Assembly (NCBI RefSeq): GCF_003732225.1
Contig: NZ_MOBJ01000009.1
Coordinates: forward strand, 558,001-622,000
Reading direction: 5' to 3'
Length of the DNA: 64,000 nt
DNA from: Pseudomonas brassicacearum
Lineage (GTDB): Bacteria; Pseudomonadota; Gammaproteobacteria; Pseudomonadales; Pseudomonadaceae
How positions within the stretch are numbered: the first letter of the stretch is position 1; each line of letters starts with the position of its first letter. A model generated the notes under the pieces. The model had not been told where the DNA came from, did no database searches, and worked only from the letters and a program-made list of their open reading frames with translations. Below, in pieces: positions 35,469 to 44,093 of this stretch. The position numbers and the translations under genes were made by a program.

Positions 35469-35714
35469 ATATTGCCAAGTTGAAGAGGGGCAAATCCCGC
35501 GTCTTGTCCGCAAGCACTGTGTGTGGTCACCACCCACTCTGACTTCACGCTTGGAGGATGGGGTGGTAAAAAATGATACTGGTCGCGGTGGCCGATGCAG
35601 CGGGAACTTCAGGGTACGAGTCAGGTCCATTGGCAGCCTGTACCGGAGATGCCGAGCAGCGCTGTGGCCTGTTTTACAGCAGTGCCGTCCGAGATCAGTC
35701 GAGTCCGCCCCCTG

Positions 35715-36428
35715 ATGCCAACCAAGAGTTTTATGCCGGGTCTCATCCTGGTGTTCTGCGCCGTCGCGTCGCTTTGTTCGGTTGCTGCCGAGCGAAGTTC
35801 GCCCTCGCAAAGTAACAGCGCATCAACCACCCTGATCGAAACGGCCTCGCGGCAGTATGGAAATGGCCAGTTGGACCAAGCCGCTGCCACGCTGGAGCGT
35901 GCCCTGCATATCCAGCCGAACAATCCCGCGACACTGCATTACCTCGGTGTATTGCGTCTTCAGCAGGGTCAGTACCAGCAGGCTGAAACGTTGGCGGTGC
36001 GCTCGAACTTGGGGGTTGGTCGCAACGTCGCGTTACGCAACCGCAACTTCCAATTGATCCAGGCGGCGCAGCAGGCCCAGTCTTCGAGTACCCCGGCCAA
36101 CGCCAAAGAGGATCTGGTCACAGTACAGAAGGGGCTGGAAGAGGAGACCCCAAGGCGCCGCGAAGCAGAAATGGCCGTTGCTGAACAATCCACTCTGGAT
36201 ACTGGGCGCGACACTGGCAGACCTCGGCCCGAAGGAAGATTGCAAATGGCTTCCGTCGAGCCAGAGCCCGCGTACGACGAGGTTGAGATTCCCCGCGGCC
36301 ATTTGCCGCCTCCGGGTAAATGCCGAATTTGGTTTCCTGATCGCCCGCCGGGGCATCAGCCCGCACCCGGCAGCTGCAAGAAGCTGCGATATCGGGTTCC
36401 GTTAGGAGCCTACTTGGTGCGCGGTTGA
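35715..36428 (+). CDS. Secreted TPR protein with Pro-rich C-terminal motif
   Basis: 237 residues from ATG 35715; longer starts would place the signal peptide (PGLILVFCAVASLCSVAA) internally. A TPR pair follows (LIETASRQYGNGQLDQAAAT, ALHIQPNNPATLHYLGVLRL). The C terminus, PRGHLPPPGKCRIWFPDRPP to GAYLVRG, is a short recurring module in gammaproteobacterial envelope proteins; its role is not known to me. The preceding ~245 bases hold no clear gene. Confidence 0.7.
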   Translation: MPTKSFMPGLILVFCAVASLCSVAAERSSPSQSNSASTTLIETASRQYGNGQLDQAAATLERALHIQPNNPATLHYLGVLRLQQGQYQQAETLAVRSNLGVGRNVALRNRNFQLIQAAQQAQSSSTPANAKEDLVTVQKGLEEETPRRREAEMAVAEQSTLDTGRDTGRPRPEGRLQMASVEPEPAYDEVEIPRGHLPPPGKCRIWFPDRPPGHQPAPGSCKKLRYRVPLGAYLVRG

Positions 36429-36464
36429 GTTTCTGAGTATCCACCTCTGAACGACTTAGCCAAT

Positions 36465-36492
36465 CTGTTGCATCGACCGGTTGAATCCACAG
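36465..36492. repeat. Palindromic IS30-end-like repeat, copy C
   Basis: The minus strand reads TGTGGATTCAACCGGTCGAT, then GCAACAG. As I recall the E. coli IS30 terminal repeat, all five differences in 27 bases are transitions. The core and right arm are shared with copies A and B. No transposase gene is near. Confidence 0.75.
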
Positions 36493-36886
36493 TCCCCTTT
36501 TCATTCAGTGCACCGCATCGGGCGTTTTGTATTCCTGGATAACCGAGATATCAGCTGTCACCGCCATGCACCGATTCCCGGCAACTTGTTACCTAATCTC
36601 TCGCCGTGGTGCAAAAAAATACCTCAGGACTCACCAGTCCACAGATCGGCTGGGGGGCTGTTTTTTCGCTTTTTTATATTTGATCCCGTGTGTTGTGCGA
36701 CTTTCAGGCGTTTTGGAGTACCTGGACAAAGGCGGATGGAGAGTGGTTGGCCACAAAGTTGCATACATGTATGTACAAGTCTATATGCCCGCCATAGATG
36801 GATATTAAAAGGGAACACCCGATAAAGCTGGGGGGCATTCATGATGCCGGCGTGTCCGCGCCATAAAGATCCGAGAGCAAACTGTT
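36493..36886 (+). promoter_or_regulatory. Intergenic region upstream of MFS gene with 12-bp palindrome
   Basis: About 390 bases without a gene. CATACATGTATG at 36762-36773 is a perfect palindrome extended by TTG/TACAA, the kind of operator bound by GntR-family regulators. It lies 114 bases before the MFS start. T-rich stretches near 36661-36677 may be part of a promoter. Confidence 0.35.
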
Positions 36887-38137
36887 ATGAAAACCAAAGT
36901 ATTTCCAGGATGGTACGTAGTGTTCGCGGCACATTTGCTGCTGGCACTTATCTTTGGCGGCGCCTACTCCTTCGGGGCGTTTTTTTCGCAGATCCAGTCC
37001 AGCTTCGATGTGGGGCGTTTTTCCGTGGCATCGGTGTTTTCACTGACGGCCTTCATCTACTACGCGGTCGGGGTCTTCTCCGGATCTCTGGCGGATCGCA
37101 TCTCGACCCGGGTCGTGGTCTGCGCCGGCATCATCTTGCTGGCGCTCGGTTTTTTTCTCGGTAGCCTTGCCTCCGGCTCGTTGCAGCTGTTCCTGGTGTG
37201 CTTCTGCTCCCTGGTCGGATTGGGGGTCGGTCTGGTGTATGTACCGACGGTGGCAGCGGTCCAGCGCTGGTTCATCAAGAACCGCAGCAAGGCTTCGGGC
37301 ATAGCGTTGGCGGGAACCGGTGTCGGGACTTTTGTTGGACCGACAGCTTCCGGGCTGCTGATGCAGCATTTTTCCTGGGAGTCGACGATGCAGATCTTCG
37401 CCGTGGCCATTCTTGTCGTTGGCCTGCTGGTGGCGTCGCTGGTGAGGAGCAATCCCCAGGAGCTGGGCCTTTTGCCCGATGGTCTCGCCCCCTCTGCAAG
37501 CGGCGGGCGTCAGGCGGCACCCAGCGGTATGCGCTTGGCCGAAGCGGCGAGTACGGGGCGATTCTGGTGGTACTTCGGGGCGATTTTTTTGGGCTCGGTC
37601 GGGTTGTTTCTCGCGCTTGTGCACATCAATCCCTACGCCCGCCAGTTTGGCATTTCCGCCACCCAGGCCAATCTGTTGATCGGGCTTATCGGTGTCGGCA
37701 ACGTAGCCGGCCGGTTGTTCCTGGGGAGTATCGGTGACCGGATGGGCGCGCGTCGCCTGTTGATCGTTCTGACCTTCGCGCTGGCGCTGCTTAATCTTCT
37801 GTGGCTCGGAGCCCATACATTCGTCACGCTGGCGCTGTTCGCTATTGGTTTCGGTGTGGCCAATGGTGGCTGCATATCCCTCTATCCGTCGGTGGCTGCC
37901 AACTGGTTCGGCACGGCGAATCTGGGGGCGATCCTGGGCGCGCTGTACATTTCGGTCGGGGTGGCCGCCCTGATCGGAGGGAGCGTCGCAGGGCTGTTGT
38001 TCGATCTTTACCAGAGTTACGCGGCATCGATCATGCTGGGGGCGCTCTGTGCGCTGCTGTCAGTGGTGTTCATTCTGATTGCCGGTCGCCAGTTGCCTCA
38101 GATTGCTGTCCGGGCCCCCTCGGCAGGGTCTATTTAA
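36887..38137 (+). CDS. MFS transporter (OFA/monocarboxylate type)
   Basis: 416 residues with 12 hydrophobic segments; start KVFPGWYVVFAAHLLLALIF is typical for the oxalate-formate/monocarboxylate group. Loop motifs GSLADRISTRVVV and GSIGDRMGARRLL mark the two halves. It likely imports a carboxylic acid. It converges on the cupin gene: the two stops overlap by a few bases around 38130-38137. Confidence 0.85.
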   Translation: MKTKVFPGWYVVFAAHLLLALIFGGAYSFGAFFSQIQSSFDVGRFSVASVFSLTAFIYYAVGVFSGSLADRISTRVVVCAGIILLALGFFLGSLASGSLQLFLVCFCSLVGLGVGLVYVPTVAAVQRWFIKNRSKASGIALAGTGVGTFVGPTASGLLMQHFSWESTMQIFAVAILVVGLLVASLVRSNPQELGLLPDGLAPSASGGRQAAPSGMRLAEAASTGRFWWYFGAIFLGSVGLFLALVHINPYARQFGISATQANLLIGLIGVGNVAGRLFLGSIGDRMGARRLLIVLTFALALLNLLWLGAHTFVTLALFAIGFGVANGGCISLYPSVAANWFGTANLGAILGALYISVGVAALIGGSVAGLLFDLYQSYAASIMLGALCALLSVVFILIAGRQLPQIAVRAPSAGSI

Positions 38138-38837
38138 CCGCATACACCTTGCGCACATACCGCGTACTTTTCCAGGCGCATGGCGCACCTTGGGGCACGA
38201 ATACGCTGTCACCGGTGTTGACCGTCAGGCTCGTTCCGTCGGGACCCAGCAGGGTGACGCTGCCTTCAATCAGGTGCATCAGCTCATTGAGTTTATGCGG
38301 CCGGCCATGGCGTTCGTAGGGTGTCGAATCCCAGACACCGACGCGCAGGTCGGTGGTGCTGTCTTCGAAGGCATTGCGTGACCGGCACTGCGGGGTAGGT
38401 CCGATCAATATTTGTGGCTCCGGTGCGGCCGATGGCGAGAGCATCGCCAGTGGGTCGAGCAGGGTCAGGCCGGGAGTCGGTTTCACGGTGTTGACGGCAC
38501 AGAATGCCCAGCGTGTGCCGGGTTGCGCGTCAACTCGCAGTGCCGTCCCGCGACCGATCACCGCGCTGGCGCCGACACCCAGTTCCAGCGTCTGCTCTTG
38601 GGTTTTCAGCGTGACGTGGCCGATGTGGACCACGACCACTTCGGTGTGCGGGAAATCATCACAGTCAAACACTTCGCTTGCATCGACGATACCGGCAGAC
38701 ACGCCATCTGCGCCGGTATGAGCGACCTGACGAGCGTCCATAAATGGATCGGCAGCACTCAAGGACGTTGCTTTGAAAGAGTTGGCAACACGGCTGCCGT
38801 CGGCGCGAGCCAACAGCAGAACGGTAGGCTGGGACAT
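38130..38837 (-). CDS. Two-domain cupin protein
   Basis: 235 residues. The C-terminal cupin is clear (RPHKLNELMHLIEGSVTLLG, then GDSVFVPQGAPCAWKS), and the N-terminal half has a second, weaker cupin (VVVVHIGHVTLKTQEQTLEL). Members near polyamine or amine catabolic genes are annotated as ethanolamine- or ureidoglycine-like cupins without known activity. The GNAT gene lies 70 bases upstream on the same strand, likely one unit. Confidence 0.8.
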   Translation of the reverse strand: MSQPTVLLLARADGSRVANSFKATSLSAADPFMDARQVAHTGADGVSAGIVDASEVFDCDDFPHTEVVVVHIGHVTLKTQEQTLELGVGASAVIGRGTALRVDAQPGTRWAFCAVNTVKPTPGLTLLDPLAMLSPSAAPEPQILIGPTPQCRSRNAFEDSTTDLRVGVWDSTPYERHGRPHKLNELMHLIEGSVTLLGPDGTSLTVNTGDSVFVPQGAPCAWKSTRYVRKVYAVK

Positions 38838-38906
38838 ACGGGTGACGCTCCATGGAAATGGGGTATAGAGGGAGTTGGATAGCGCTTGCTTGATCGAGCG
38901 CAGTGG

Positions 38907-39764
38907 TCAGCCGATAGCTTGGGTGACGAGCGCGAACTGCCGGATGCCGTTGACCGAATGCGGCGGTGTGCCCCGGGCCATTTGCGCCACAGTGTCGACC
39001 TGCTTGAGGCCGACCGACGCCAGCCACTCGCTCAAGCCGCTGTCTGCCGGAATATCGATGCGCACGAAGGCATCCGGTACGTGGGCCAGTAACTCGGCGA
39101 TCAGGTGTTTGGCCTGTTCGATGTTCTCGGCGACCACGGGGCCGATACCGCGACCACGGCCATAGGGGCGCAGCAAGGCGAAGGCGCACACCTGGCCATC
39201 GCGCTCGATGACAACCGAATGCTCGACCACATTGAACAGGTCGTTGAGAACCGTTTGCCGGTCCAGCCCGGTGCCCGCATTGGCCAGTTCCAGCACGCGG
39301 GCCTTATCGGTGTCACGTAGCGGGCGACAGGTTTCACCGTCAGCCAGCGGCACAGGTGCAGGGGCTTGCGCCGGGCCCTGGTGTTGCTGAATCCGACCGA
39401 ACTCGACAAAGCCCTGACTCGCGTAAAGCGGTGCACCGGCGAGGGTCGCGTTGAGTACCGGGGTGCGTGACTGGCAAGCATCAAGTGCCTGCTCCATCAG
39501 CTTGCGACCGATGCCCTTGCCTTGATAGTCGTCGCTGACGATCACCAGGCCGATGGTGGCGAAACCGCCTTGGGGACAGGCGAACGCCGTACCGATCAGA
39601 CGCTCGCCATCGAGCGCTACAAAGCCGTCGCTGATTCTCAGCACCATGGCCCAGTCGTCCAGCCGATGGGGCCACTTCAATTGCACGGACAAGGCATGGG
39701 CCGAGGGCAGGTCGGCGGTTGTCATCGGGCGATAGACATAAGCAGAAGGGTGCGGGGCGGACAT
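38907..39764 (-). CDS. GNAT-family N-acetyltransferase (two GNAT halves)
   Basis: 285 residues from ATG 39764 (GGAG upstream). The acetyl-CoA pyrophosphate loop is visible as DDYQGKGIGRKLMEQA. The C-terminal half (CAFALLRPYGRGRGIGPVVA) resembles the second domain of YitH/HxxG-type double GNAT proteins. The acceptor is unknown. It is divergent from the aldehyde dehydrogenase gene. Confidence 0.85.
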   Translation of the reverse strand: MSAPHPSAYVYRPMTTADLPSAHALSVQLKWPHRLDDWAMVLRISDGFVALDGERLIGTAFACPQGGFATIGLVIVSDDYQGKGIGRKLMEQALDACQSRTPVLNATLAGAPLYASQGFVEFGRIQQHQGPAQAPAPVPLADGETCRPLRDTDKARVLELANAGTGLDRQTVLNDLFNVVEHSVVIERDGQVCAFALLRPYGRGRGIGPVVAENIEQAKHLIAELLAHVPDAFVRIDIPADSGLSEWLASVGLKQVDTVAQMARGTPPHSVNGIRQFALVTQAIG

Positions 39765-40005
39765 GGCGAGTCTCCGTTGGACAGTGTGCGCGATCAACCG
39801 CTTTGCGGCGCGATGGTGCCTGTATCCCATCTGCGTGAAGGCCTGACAAGAGGGGGCCGAACATTCGGCAGATTCCGCACGCGCAAGGCCCACAGACCAC
39901 ACTTACTACTAAATTGCCCGGCAAGGTCGGCAGCAAATGCTTGGGCTTTTTTTCTACGATGGAAGCCTGAGTTCACGACTCTCCGTCCCTTTTTTGGAGT
40001 GCTCC

Positions 40006-41478
40006 ATGGATAGCTTCGATCCTCGCCTTATCGCTGTGCGCAGCGCTCATTTCATTGCCGGTCAATACCGCGATGCTCAACCGGGGCTTGAGGTGGTGCG
40101 GCCGTCGGATGGCCAGGTCTACGCCCAGTTGCCGATTGCCGATGCTGACTTGGTGGATGAAGCGGTCAACGATGCCTGGCAGGCTTTCCATCGCAGCGAT
40201 TGGGCCAGCCGCCCACCCCGGGAGCGGGCGCGGGTCATGCGTCGCTGGGCCGATCTGATCGAAGCTGACGCGGCCGTCCTGGCGCCGCTGGAATCAGTGG
40301 GCTCGACCCGTCCGCATAAAGATGTGATCGCCTGGGATATTCCCTACGTCGCCGAGGGCATTCGTTTCTTTGCCGAACTGGCGGACAAGCACGGCGGCCA
40401 GGTTGCCGCCACCCAGACCGATCGACTGGGCATGCAAATCGCCGAACCTTACGGCGTGATTGCCGCCATCGCGCCGTGGAATTTCCCGTTGAGCATGGCC
40501 TCCTGGAAAGTCGCGCCGGCGCTGGCCGCAGGCAATGCCGTGGTGCTCAAGCCTTCAGAGCTGACGCCGTTTTCCAGTCTGCGTTTTGCCGAGCTGGCGT
40601 TGCAGGCGGGGATGCCGGCGGGGATTTTCAACGTGATTCAGGGCGATGGCCGGGTCACGGGCGATGCCTTGTGCCGTCATCCACGGGTGGGCAAGGTGAC
40701 CTTTACCGGTTCCACTGCGACCGGTTCGAGCATCATGTCCACCTGCGCGCTGGTCGGTCCGAAACCGGTCACCCTGGAGCTCGGCGGCAAGAGTCCGCAA
40801 TTGGTCTTCGCCGATGTACCGGATATCGCCAAAACCGCTCGCACGGTGGCCTTGGCCATTACCGGTAATGCCGGGCAGGTGTGCGTGTCCGGGTCTCGGC
40901 TGTTGATTCAGCGTTCGATCATGGAACCGTTTGTCGCACACTTGCAGGCGTATTTCGAGGAGCTGCGCCCCGGCCCGACCTGGTCGTCCGAGAGCACGCT
41001 GTCGCCGATCATTTCCCGGCAGCAGGCCAGCCGCATCGATGGCATCGTCCAGCGCTCGCGTCAGGCCGGTGCCGAAGTGCTCACCGGCGGCGGGCTATTC
41101 GAAGGTCTCGGTGGCGCCTATTACCAGCCGACCTTGCTGACCGGGCTGGACAACCAGAACCCGGCGGTCTGCGAAGAAATCTTCGGCCCGGTGCTGACGG
41201 TGCAGGCGTTCGATGATGAAGAGCAGGCGCTAAGTCTGGCGGCGCATGCGACTTACGGCCTGGCGGCGGGTGTGCATACGGCCGACATCAATCGCGCCTT
41301 GCGCCTGGTTCGGCGGCTGGAAGCGGGGACCGTGTGGGTCAATCGTTACGGACGCAGTAACGACTACATCCTGCCGACCGGTGGCTACAAACGTTCCGGT
41401 ATTGGCAAGGATCTGGGGCGCGAAGCGTTCGAAGCCAATTTGCGCTTCAAGAGTGTGCTGATCGATATCGTGCAGTAA
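40006..41478 (+). CDS. NAD(P)-dependent aldehyde dehydrogenase (PuuC/KauB-like)
   Basis: 490 residues from ATG 40006 (TGGAG upstream). Catalytic Cys293 in GNAGQVCVSGSR and Glu258 in LELGGKSPQ are in place; PWNFPLS marks the cofactor region. It is of the gamma-glutamyl-aminobutyraldehyde/aminoaldehyde class by eye, which would fit the FAD amine oxidase at 42727. Some normally conserved CEQGK-type sequence reads LESVGSTRPHKD, slightly unusual. Confidence 0.9.
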   Translation: MDSFDPRLIAVRSAHFIAGQYRDAQPGLEVVRPSDGQVYAQLPIADADLVDEAVNDAWQAFHRSDWASRPPRERARVMRRWADLIEADAAVLAPLESVGSTRPHKDVIAWDIPYVAEGIRFFAELADKHGGQVAATQTDRLGMQIAEPYGVIAAIAPWNFPLSMASWKVAPALAAGNAVVLKPSELTPFSSLRFAELALQAGMPAGIFNVIQGDGRVTGDALCRHPRVGKVTFTGSTATGSSIMSTCALVGPKPVTLELGGKSPQLVFADVPDIAKTARTVALAITGNAGQVCVSGSRLLIQRSIMEPFVAHLQAYFEELRPGPTWSSESTLSPIISRQQASRIDGIVQRSRQAGAEVLTGGGLFEGLGGAYYQPTLLTGLDNQNPAVCEEIFGPVLTVQAFDDEEQALSLAAHATYGLAAGVHTADINRALRLVRRLEAGTVWVNRYGRSNDYILPTGGYKRSGIGKDLGREAFEANLRFKSVLIDIVQ

Positions 41479-41505
41479 CGCGCCGGTCATAAGCCCCCGA
41501 CGCAA

Positions 41506-41656
41506 CCCGTAGCAGCTGCCGAGCCTGCGAGGCTGCGTTCGGCTGCGGAGCAGTCGCAAAATCAGAACTCGCGGTACATCAGACAGATCCTGCACACCGG
41601 GTTTACGACTGCTCCGCAGCCGAACGCAGCCTCGCAGGCTCGGCAGCTGCTACGGG
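41506..41656. repeat. Large inverted repeat (51-base perfect arms)
   Basis: Left arm 41506-41556 and right arm 41606-41656 are exact reverse complements, starting CCCGTAGCAGCTGCCGAGCC, around a 49-base loop. This is a second Pseudomonas repeat family, different from the TGTGGGAGCGAGC REP. It directly follows the aldehyde dehydrogenase gene and could terminate or stabilise its transcript. Confidence 0.9.
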
Positions 41657-42012
41657 GTGTACAAGTAAGCCGCGAACTGCACCCAAACGGGCGCTTCCTC
41701 AGGGAAGCGCCCGTTTTCGTTCTGCCCGGCGCAGGTTCTGCGGTGAATCGGTGTGCGCTTGAGCCTTGCGGCGTTATAAAGGCCCATAAGGGCGCATGAA
41801 TACGGGGTTTGCCCAAGGCTGGAGCGCCCCGCAAAGTCTGCTGAGGGCGGGCGCTAAAACGGTGGTTTGTATCGAGCAGAGGTCGCTTTTAACGCCATCT
41901 GCTGATTTCACGGTGGTGTAATGACGGTGTGCTGCAGCGTTGCATCACGGCTCCCGGAACGGAGCGAATGCTTGTCACGCCATGACCTCAACGAACTTCA
42001 GGACCGCACTCA
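41657..42012 (+). promoter_or_regulatory. Gene-free leader of the HAD/opine operon (contains terminator)
   Basis: About 355 bases. It contains the terminator at 41687-41720 and then roughly 290 bases without gene or clear promoter hexamers before the HAD start. Confidence 0.3.
41687..41720 (+). terminator. Rho-independent terminator
   Basis: ACGGGCGCTTCC-TCA-GGGAAGCGCCCGT followed by TTTCGT. The 12-13 base stem with flanking A and T runs fits a terminator working after the aldehyde dehydrogenase gene, possibly in both directions. Confidence 0.88.
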
Positions 42013-42681
42013 ATGAGCTTTCTTCGCCCCAAATTCATTACGTTCGACTGCTACGGTACGCTGACCAATTTCCACATGGGTACGATGACTCGCGAACTGT
42101 TCGCCGATCGTGTGGTGCCCGAGCAGATGGAGCAGTTCGTCAAGGACTTCTCGGCCTATCGCCTGGACCAGGTCATGGGTGACTGGATGCCGTATGACGA
42201 AATCCTCAAGACCGCCCTGGCGCGGACCTGCAAGCGTTGGGGTATTGAATACCGTGGCGAAGGCCAGCTGTATTACGACGCCGTGCCGACTTGGGGCCCG
42301 CACCCGGACGTACCGGCCGGCCTGTCGAAAATCGCCGACAAGATCCCGCTGGTGATTTTCTCCAACGCCAGCAACAGCCAGATCATGTCCAACGTCGATA
42401 AGCTCGGCGCACCGTTTCACAAGGTTTTTACCGCCGAACAGGCACAAGCCTACAAACCGCGCCTGGCCGCGTTCGAGTACATGCTCGACAACCTCAACTG
42501 TGGCCCGGAAGACATCTTGCATGTGTCGTCGAGCTTCCGTTACGACCTGATGCCGGCCCACGACATGAAGATCAAGAACAAGGCCTTCGTCGCCCGTGGT
42601 CACGAAGTCCCGGCCAACGCTTTCTACGAGTACCGGCAGATCACCGACATCGGTGGACTGGCGGCGCTGGTCGGTCTCTGA
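42013..42681 (+). CDS. HAD-superfamily hydrolase (haloacid dehalogenase type II-like)
   Basis: 222 residues. Nucleophile Asp12 in ITFDCYGTL, Ser/Asn of motif II in VIFSNASNS, Lys in AYKPRLAAFEY and the final motif SSSFRYDL. In this last motif dehalogenases usually read SSNxxD, so SFRYD is close. Substrate unknown; its place at the head of the opine-type operon suggests a phosphatase or dehalogenase step. Confidence 0.85.
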   Translation: MSFLRPKFITFDCYGTLTNFHMGTMTRELFADRVVPEQMEQFVKDFSAYRLDQVMGDWMPYDEILKTALARTCKRWGIEYRGEGQLYYDAVPTWGPHPDVPAGLSKIADKIPLVIFSNASNSQIMSNVDKLGAPFHKVFTAEQAQAYKPRLAAFEYMLDNLNCGPEDILHVSSSFRYDLMPAHDMKIKNKAFVARGHEVPANAFYEYRQITDIGGLAALVGL

Positions 42682-42726
42682 ATCGTCATCGTAACGGCAC
42701 TCTTTTTGGCATAAGGCGGGTTAGAC

Positions 42727-44001
42727 ATGGGCAGTGAATCCTACTGGCTCGACACTGCACCGGCGTTCACCGGTGCTCAGTCCGGCGCGTTGCCCGGGCA
42801 GGTCGACGTGGCCATCGTCGGGGGTGGTTTCACCGGCCTGGCGGCGGCTCGGGCGCTGGCCTTGAAGGGCGCCAGTGTGGTGGTGCTGGAAGCCGGCAGG
42901 GTGATCGGCGAAGCCTCGGGTCGCAACGGCGGTCAGTGCAATACCGGCGTGGCTCAGGATTACGCCGGCCTGAGCGCCAGCCTCGGCGCCGACAAGGCGC
43001 GGGCCTATTACAAGGCTTACGAGAGTGCCGTGCACAGCGTGGTTTCGCTGGTGGAGCAGGAGCAGATCGCCTGCGACCTCAAGCGTAACGGCAAGCTCAA
43101 GTTGGCCGCCAAGCCGATGCACTACGAGGGCCTGGCGCGGACCTGCGAATTGATTCGCCGGGAAGTCGATGCCGATGTCGAGTTGCTGTCTGCCGAACAG
43201 ATACGCGCTGAAGTCGACTCGGCCCAGTTCCACGGAGGATTGCTGCAGCGCAACGGCGTGCAGATGCATGTCGGGCGCTTCGGCGTCGGTCTGGCCGAGG
43301 CGGCGGCACGTCACGGTGCGTTGATCTATCAAGACACGCCGGTGACGGACTGGAAAGCCCAGGCCGGCGGCTATCGGGTCAACACCGCCAAGGGTTCGCT
43401 GCACGCCGGGCAAGTGCTGCTGGCGACCGGCGCCTGTCAGCACGGCGGGTTGGGCTGGTATCGGCGGCGGATCGTGCCGGTGGGCAGTTTCGTGATCGCC
43501 ACCGAGGTCCTTCCCCAGAGCCTGATCGACCAGTTGTTGCCCGGTCGGCGGGCCTATGTCACCAGTCGGATGATCGGTAACTACTTTCGCCTGACCCCGG
43601 ACAACCGTTTGCTGTTTGGCGGCCGTGCGCGGTTCGCCATGTCCGACAGCGTCTCCGACGCCAAGAGCGGCAAGGTGCTGCGGGCGGCGATGGTGCAGAT
43701 GTTCCCGGCGTTGGCCAAGGTGAAGATCGATTACTGCTGGGGCGGATTGGTGGACATGACCTCCGACCGGCTACCCCGTGCCGGTCAGCACGGTGGGGTT
43801 TATCACTCCATGGGCTACAGCGGCCATGGGGTGCAGATGTCGGTGCACATGGGCCAGGTCATGGCCGAAGTGATGGCCGGCAAGGTCGAGGCCAATCCCT
43901 GGCGCGAACTCGACTGGCCGGCGATTCCCGGGCATTTCGGCAAACCGTGGTTCCTGCCGCTGGTGGGCGCTTATTACCGGTTCCAGGACTATTTGCATTG
44001 A
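42727..44001 (+). CDS. FAD-dependent amine oxidoreductase (PuuB/DAO type)
   Basis: 424 residues. The FAD Rossmann motif is VAIVGGGFTGLAAARALA (near residue 20), followed by GEASGRNGGQCNTG, typical for gamma-glutamylputrescine oxidase-like enzymes. The C terminus GYSGHGVQMSVHMGQVMAE closes the FAD site. It likely oxidises a secondary or primary amine to an imine/aldehyde. Spaced 45 bases from the HAD gene and 92 from the binding protein. Confidence 0.88.
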   Translation: MGSESYWLDTAPAFTGAQSGALPGQVDVAIVGGGFTGLAAARALALKGASVVVLEAGRVIGEASGRNGGQCNTGVAQDYAGLSASLGADKARAYYKAYESAVHSVVSLVEQEQIACDLKRNGKLKLAAKPMHYEGLARTCELIRREVDADVELLSAEQIRAEVDSAQFHGGLLQRNGVQMHVGRFGVGLAEAAARHGALIYQDTPVTDWKAQAGGYRVNTAKGSLHAGQVLLATGACQHGGLGWYRRRIVPVGSFVIATEVLPQSLIDQLLPGRRAYVTSRMIGNYFRLTPDNRLLFGGRARFAMSDSVSDAKSGKVLRAAMVQMFPALAKVKIDYCWGGLVDMTSDRLPRAGQHGGVYHSMGYSGHGVQMSVHMGQVMAEVMAGKVEANPWRELDWPAIPGHFGKPWFLPLVGAYYRFQDYLH

Positions 44002-44093
44002 GTTGAAGTTGTGGCGTCACCGTCGTTTGCGTTTCAAAACGCTCCGGACAACCGCGAGCATGAGCCTTCTCATTATCGACAGGTACAGCTTAA

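Noticed and set aside
33399..36492. Integron gene-cassette array with attC sites
   Set aside because: The repeats resemble IS30-type ends, the genes are not uniformly oriented, and no integrase or attI is visible. attC core boxes are not evident.
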